From Bacteroidales bacterium (GTDB lineage: Bacteria > Bacteroidota > Bacteroidia > Bacteroidales > UBA932), in assembly GCA_017634595.1 (NCBI GenBank), contig JAGBNC010000018.1, forward strand, positions 1 to 64,000: a stretch of 64,000 bases of DNA, written 5' to 3'. Shown in pieces: positions 63,359-64,000 of the stretch. Every line of letters starts with the position of its first letter. Within the stretch, counting starts at the first letter, position 1. The translations under genes and the position numbers were made by a program. The notes under the pieces are model-generated. The model had not been told where the DNA came from and searched no databases. It was given only the letters and a program-made list of their open reading frames with translations.

Positions 63359-64000
63359 TTAGTTCTGGCTGGTGGAGGGGGCTTTGATGGTCACGTCAAC
63401 ATACACCGGAAGGTGATCGGAGGCGGTTTTGACGTCGCCGGACTTGAATTCTGTGGGTACTTTGGCCGCATGGAGTTCAACCCGGGACGAGGCATTCCGG
63501 TACACCATTATGTAATCGATGCACTTGGTCGGACTTTTGGCAGGATAGGTGAAGTCGAGTGGCGAGAGGATGGTCCACTCCTGCTTCATGTAGGCAATGG
63601 TCTCGCTGTTCGGCAGGGCGTTGAAGTCGCCGCACAGAATCACCGGCTTGTCCGTGTTGCCGTATGTCTTTCTTATCCAGTCGGTTATAGTAGCAGCCTG
63701 AGCCTTCTGGGCATTCTTGGACGTGTGGTCCAGGTGGGTGGAGCAGAACACGAAATCCCGAAATTCGCACACCGCGAGGGCACGCTGTTCGGAGCCGTCG
63801 CCTTTGTAATTTAGGGCCTGCGCAAATGTGTAGTCCCAACCGCCCATGGCCTCGGCGAATAGCTTTATCTGAAAAACGTTGTGACGGGTGTTGCAGCTGT
63901 CCAGTTCGTTCATGGATAAAGCGCTCACACCCAGCTCCTTGGCCATAGCGGCCACCATGTTGGTGGTGTTGGTCCCGCTCTTGCTGAAAACGCCCACGTT
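63359..64000 (-). CDS. Endonuclease/exonuclease/phosphatase family protein (5' end outside window)
   Basis: The C-terminal 210 or so residues of an EEP-fold hydrolase. Visible motifs are STHLDHT, GDFNALPNSE, CIDYIMV and SDHLPVYVDV, in family order, including the catalytic Asp/Asn and the final His. Homologues include secreted DNases and phosphatases of Bacteroidota. The N-terminus, and any signal peptide, lies beyond the window. Confidence 0.85.
   Translation of the reverse strand, partial: NVGVFSKSGTNTTNMVAAMAKELGVSALSMNELDSCNTRHNVFQIKLFAEAMGGWDYTFAQALNYKGDGSEQRALAVCEFRDFVFCSTHLDHTSKNAQKAQAATITDWIRKTYGNTDKPVILCGDFNALPNSETIAYMKQEWTILSPLDFTYPAKSPTKCIDYIMVYRNASSRVELHAAKVPTEFKSGDVKTASDHLPVYVDVTIKAPSTSQN

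Overview
The window is a gene-dense piece of a GC-rich Bacteroidales (Bacteroidota) chromosome, probably a gut commensal. Evidence for this: repeated TAnnTTTG -7 promoter boxes, some with a TTTG/TTG -33 element 19-20 bp upstream; an mreB-mreC-mreD-PBP2-rodA cluster; OstA-like and LptE envelope genes; BIG2/FISUMP surface lipoproteins; and TlpA-type lipoproteins with a DUF4369-like front part. I cannot place it below order level from sequence alone.

Layout. 1-480: a minus-strand tRNA-Leu(UAA) gene split by a 227-nt group I intron, with its own promoter and terminator. 0.5-6.6 kb: a HAD phosphatase, then the minus-strand rod-shape operon. 6.7-10.2 kb: ispD, a DUF486 membrane protein, a zinc polyol dehydrogenase and a MATE exporter. 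10.2-15.7 kb: a lipoprotein and a PBP1A-ddl-prmC operon, with prmC carrying an in-frame repeat element. 15.8-18.6 kb: topA and an Lrp/AsnC regulator. 18.6-25.4 kb: a minus-strand run of a DUF3109 protein, an M16-like protein without its metal motif, a TlpA-like lipoprotein, a Tat-exported Gfo/Idh/MocA protein and a porin. 25.4-28.8 kb: REP hairpins, an N-domain-less ClpB, and a REP-associated tyrosine transposase (RAYT) between REP hairpins. 28.8-31.5 kb: a sigma-54 activator, lptE, a small protein and secG. 31.5-36.6 kb: an OmpA/TPR lipoprotein and rpsL-rpsG-fusA-rpsJ. 36.6-44.3 kb: a CAU tRNA, an Ntn amidase, rhaD, a large BIG2/FISUMP lipoprotein, a flavodiiron protein and a TM2 protein. 44.4-58.6 kb: a plus-strand run with repeated out-of-frame overlaps (LolA-like, two TPR-like proteins, nth, miaA, an FAD oxidoreductase, a GT-C-like membrane protein, galE, a SurA-like foldase, an OstA-like protein and an OPT transporter). 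58.7-64 kb: pepT, trmB, a secreted nitroreductase, a frameshifted alpha/beta hydrolase, an EamA transporter and a truncated endonuclease/exonuclease/phosphatase gene.

Functionally, most of the window is envelope building (rod complex, PBP1A, Ddl, LptE, OstA-like, SurA-like, SecG, porin) plus core information processing. The most interesting items are: (1) the tRNA-Leu(UAA) group I intron, of the kind best known from cyanobacteria and plastids; (2) a two-copy repeat with a nearly invariant ~75-nt core, a covarying internal hairpin and long inverted-repeat arms whose sequence differs between copies, one copy lying in frame inside prmC and the other forming the C-terminus of another gene; (3) the RAYT/REP system with five hairpins.
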